52,566 nucleotides of DNA from an uncultured Lachnospiraceae bacterium (GTDB lineage Bacteria; Bacillota; Clostridia; Lachnospirales; Lachnospiraceae), in NCBI GenBank assembly GCA_910578885.1, contig CAJTSH010000024.1, positions 1-52,566 of the forward strand, written 5' to 3'. The notes beneath the pieces were generated by a model. It ran no database searches and was not told the origin of the DNA. It saw nothing but the letters and a program-made list of their open reading frames with translations. Position numbers and translations under genes: made by a program. Shown here piece by piece: positions 50,295 to 52,566 of the stretch. Every line of letters starts with the position of its first letter. Position 1 is the first letter of the stretch.

Positions 50295-50360
50295 TTTTTC
50301 CTCCTTCTGAAATGCTTTTGTTTGTTGAGTTTCAATTTCACTAAATAAAATCTATCTCTA

Positions 50361-50389
50361 AGTATAGCTTTTTTCCAACGGTTCTGCAA
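50361..50389 (-). promoter_or_regulatory. Leftward promoter of dtd
   Basis: On the minus strand: TTGCAG (50389-50384), 17-base spacer, TATACT (50366-50361), about 65 bases before the dtd ATG. Confidence 0.5.
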
Positions 50390-50440
50390 CACATGTAACA
50401 GAAACTGTTGCCAGCATATTCAAAAGATATTGTTACAGCC

Positions 50441-50469
50441 TAGATTTTTTATAGGAAATGTTGTATAAT
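50441..50469 (+). promoter_or_regulatory. Rightward promoter of the TtcA-like gene
   Basis: A perfect TATAAT at 50464-50469 with a weak TAGATT 17 bases upstream (50441-50446), 30 bases before ATG 50500. Confidence 0.45.
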
Positions 50470-50499
50470 TGGCTCGTTTAAGACATATTGGAGGTTCAT

Positions 50500-51270
50500 A
50501 TGAAATTACAACAGTTATATAGTTATACAAGGCGCGCTATAGATGATTACCAAATGATTGATTCTGGAGATAAGATTGCAGTCGGTATCTCTGGTGGAAA
50601 AGACAGCTTGACCCTGCTCTATGCCCTACATGGCTTAAAACGTTTCTATCCGCAGAAATTTGAGCTGATAGCAATTACAGTAAATCTAGGATATCAGGAG
50701 TTTGATGTCGCTCCACTGCAAAATTTATGTGAGAAATTGGAAATTCCTTATGAAGAGGTAAGAACAGATATTGGGGATATCGTATTTCAGAAAAATCCGA
50801 AAGAAAATCCTTGCTCTCTGTGTGCAAAACTGCGTAAGGGAGCCTTAAATGATGCAGCTAAAAGATTGGGATGTAATAAAGTCGCATATGCACATCATAA
50901 AGATGATATCATTGAAACTATGGTGCTGTCGCTGATTTTTGAAGGAAGATTTCATTCCTTTTCACCAAAAACATATTTAGACCGAACAGAATTGACCGTA
51001 ATTCGCCCCATGATGTACTTATCAGAGGCTGATGTAATCGGATTTAAAAATAGAATGAATCTTCCAGTGGTGAAAAATCCTTGTCCTGTTGACGGACATA
51101 CCAAGCGCCAATATGCTAAAGATTTGCTTCGTCAGTTAAATCTGGATCATCCGGGAACAAAGGATTGCATGTTTACCGCAATCATAAATGGAAATATTGC
51201 TGGGTGGCCGCCTAAGAATCCAAATCCCAAATATGCGAACAGCTATAAAACACCAAGGCAGCCGGATTAA
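50500..51270 (+). CDS. TtcA-like tRNA 2-thiocytidine synthase (PP-loop ATPase)
   Basis: 256 residues. PP-loop SGGKDSLTLLYALHG near residue 35, CSLC and a later Cys in NPCPVDG that bind the iron-sulfur cluster, and YAHHKDDIIETMVLSLIFEGR, typical of TtcA. It adenylates C32 of certain tRNAs and inserts sulfur. GGAGG at 50488-50492 supports ATG 50500. The ending GWPPKNPNPKYANSYKT is longer than in E. coli TtcA, as usual in Clostridia. Other TtcA/TusA-like PP-loop enzymes with a CxxC are not fully excluded. Confidence 0.85.
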   Translation: MKLQQLYSYTRRAIDDYQMIDSGDKIAVGISGGKDSLTLLYALHGLKRFYPQKFELIAITVNLGYQEFDVAPLQNLCEKLEIPYEEVRTDIGDIVFQKNPKENPCSLCAKLRKGALNDAAKRLGCNKVAYAHHKDDIIETMVLSLIFEGRFHSFSPKTYLDRTELTVIRPMMYLSEADVIGFKNRMNLPVVKNPCPVDGHTKRQYAKDLLRQLNLDHPGTKDCMFTAIINGNIAGWPPKNPNPKYANSYKTPRQPD

Positions 51271-51311
51271 TCATCAAAAGCTGCCCAAACATTGTGCTTA
51301 TATGGATAGTG

Positions 51312-52031
51312 TCAGGTTCCCAGAACACAGCTAATCTCTTCTTCTATTCGCTGTTTTACTAATGCAGCAATCTGCTGAGTCTTCATATCTTTATATTCTT
51401 CGTAATATAAAGGTTTTAGATAGCGTACCTGTGTTGTGATCTTACCAAGATGAAAGCTATTGAACACCTTGTAAGAATTAATTAGGGCAACCGGAACAAT
51501 GGGAGCTTTTGCTTTTACGGCACATTTAAAACTACCAGCTTTGAAATCACATACTTTATTTTTGTTATTAAACTCATAACCGCCTTCTGGAAAAAGAATA
51601 TATTTCTTACCTTGCGCCACATCTGTGGCAACATCATTAATAATACGCAGAGCCTGACGTACATCGTCCTTTTTCATACGTTTCCCTTGGCATAAGTCTA
51701 CAAATTCGCTTACCAGAATTGTATGACTTTTCTTCTCGTCCATAACCAGCGAACAAGGTTCTTGGTGCGTACTGATAATGCCAAGTGCGTCATACTTTCC
51801 CTGATGGTTCGGATACATCACATATCCACCGCTCTTCGGAAGGTGATTTTCTCCAAAGCATTCGGTTGTAATCCTTCCAGATTTTTTCATAAGATAAATG
51901 ACATGGCGAACCAGCTTATAGCGTTCCTGCTCGGTAAATTTTTCAACATGATCTGCTTCATATCTCATACGGGTAATCATATAAGGAGCCCGGAATAAGT
52001 TCATAAAAATTACGTATATAAATCTTAACAT
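51312..52031 (-). CDS. PlsC-type 1-acyl-glycerol-3-phosphate acyltransferase
   Basis: 239 residues. HX4D motif NHQGKYD, the FPEGGY motif III and the later PIVPVALINSY strand define a glycerolipid acyltransferase. A short hydrophobic N-terminal helix (LRFIYVIFMNLF) attaches it to the membrane. It would add the second acyl chain to lysophosphatidate, though some members act on other acceptors. The ATG at 52031 (minus) has CAGGAG seven bases upstream; longer starts at 52037 and 52109 are possible. Convergent with the TtcA-like gene; 41 bases between, no clear terminator. Confidence 0.85.
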   Translation of the reverse strand: MLRFIYVIFMNLFRAPYMITRMRYEADHVEKFTEQERYKLVRHVIYLMKKSGRITTECFGENHLPKSGGYVMYPNHQGKYDALGIISTHQEPCSLVMDEKKSHTILVSEFVDLCQGKRMKKDDVRQALRIINDVATDVAQGKKYILFPEGGYEFNNKNKVCDFKAGSFKCAVKAKAPIVPVALINSYKVFNSFHLGKITTQVRYLKPLYYEEYKDMKTQQIAALVKQRIEEEISCVLGT

Positions 52032-52120
52032 AATCATTCTCCTGTTTTCTCTCTTATTTATCATTATATCGCAAAATAGAAAAATAACAAGAAAATCCAC
52101 GAAAAACATACAAAAACCAA

Positions 52121-52504
52121 TTATTTATAATCAAAGGAATAATATGGAACAGTTAAGTATTCTCCTGTATGAATTGTCATTTCTGAAAGACCGTTCAGCG
52201 CAGCCACTTCTTCCATATATTCTTGAAGATTATGATACCCTGGGGAATAATATTCTTTTGCAATGCTCCAGAGACTGTCTCCAGCTTCAACCTGAATGCT
52301 GGTATAATATTTATAGGCTGTATGTGAATTGGCAGCATTGCTCTTTGCAGCATCAGAAAAACCGCTTCCAAACAACACTCCAAAACTAACTAAAAATAAT
52401 GATGTTACTGCAAATAGAAAAGCTCTCTTATGAAGCTCTGCTCTTCTCTTCCTTCTACTACTACCAATGATGTAATGTGTTTTCACTTCTGCGATTGCTG
52501 CCAT
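52121..52504 (-). CDS. Membrane-anchored LysM protein (YneA-like)
   Basis: 127 residues. Basic cytoplasmic part (SSRRKRRAELHKR), one membrane helix at about 28-46, and an extracytoplasmic C-terminal LysM domain (YYTSIQVEAGDSLWSIAKEYY..., LNGLSEMTIHTGEYLTVPY). The build equals that of YneA, the SOS-induced division inhibitor next to lexA in Bacillus, and of clostridial relatives. GAGGGGG precedes the ATG at 52504. The promoter is not visible within the 60 remaining bases; a TATACT-like run is seen at about 52520. No SOS box was found in that space. Confidence 0.75.
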   Translation of the reverse strand: MAAIAEVKTHYIIGSSRRKRRAELHKRAFLFAVTSLFLVSFGVLFGSGFSDAAKSNAANSHTAYKYYTSIQVEAGDSLWSIAKEYYSPGYHNLQEYMEEVAALNGLSEMTIHTGEYLTVPYYSFDYK

Positions 52505-52566
52505 AGAACCCCCTCCTAGTATAATAATGATGTAGCCAAGAATGACTACTTGTTAATCAGTTTCTA

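Noticed and set aside
1..52566. CRISPR arrays, riboswitches (T-box, TPP, SAM) and rRNA
   Set aside because: No regularly spaced direct repeats, no T-box TGGNACC-type element and no rRNA-like segments noticed on either strand.

Overview
The window looks like chromosomal DNA of a low-to-mid GC, spore-forming, rod-shaped anaerobe of the Clostridia, most likely Lachnospiraceae. This rests on the order yqfC-yqfD-phoH-ybeY, the mutS-mutL-miaA block, the radC-mreBCD-PBP2-minCDE-rodA-mgsA block, the yggS-sepF-ylmH-lspA-rluD block, and Shine-Dalgarno sites of the GGAGG type. Almost all genes read rightward. Four genes (a DUF378 protein, dtd, plsC and a LysM protein) read leftward.

Left edge (1-2000) is accessory and decayed. 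It holds the 3' end of a probable metallo-beta-lactamase-fold hydrolase, a GNAT acetyltransferase and a small Cys-rich KTR protein followed by a strong terminator. After these come two more long hairpins and the frameshifted remains of a PD-(D/E)XK nuclease/transposase-type (Rpn family) gene. From nth (2014) onward the sequence is core-like. A large membrane hybrid sensor kinase with two receiver domains has its own promoter and terminator. It is followed by a second-copy-type RsmH methyltransferase, a divergent HSP90-family ATPase that overlaps a TPR-like partner gene, a hemolysin III family membrane protein, a small PD-(D/E)XK (sce7726-like) protein and pyrimidine-nucleoside phosphorylase.

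The centre (13200-31000) starts with a sporulation-type run (yqfC, yqfD, phoH, ybeY, a DUF3048 lipoprotein, a SpoVB/MurJ-like flippase and a BofC-C-like protein). An HdeD-like membrane protein and two different FAD oxidoreductases follow, then mutS, mutL, an intergenic GC-rich repeat-like element, miaA, a methionine gamma-lyase family protein and radC. Next is a compact cell-shape and division cluster: mreB, mreC, mreD, a PBP2 with a very large insertion, minC, minD, minE, rodA, mgsA and a lipoprotein D-Ala-D-Ala carboxypeptidase.

The right part (40700-52500) holds an orphan P-loop protein, a DUF378 protein sharing a bidirectional terminator with it, and a HlyD-like membrane protein leading the yggS-sepF-ylmH-aroB-lspA-rluD operon. 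Here aroB sits where many relatives carry divIVA. Then come a cytidylate-kinase-like protein, a tyrosine recombinase with a structured two-promoter leader, dtd, a TtcA-like tRNA thiolase, a PlsC-type acyltransferase and a LysM membrane protein. I see no rRNA, tRNA, CRISPR array or intact insertion sequence. The best candidate for an under-described system is the overlapping HSP90-like/TPR gene pair at 7425-10356. All identifications are from reading motifs by eye; no database search was run.
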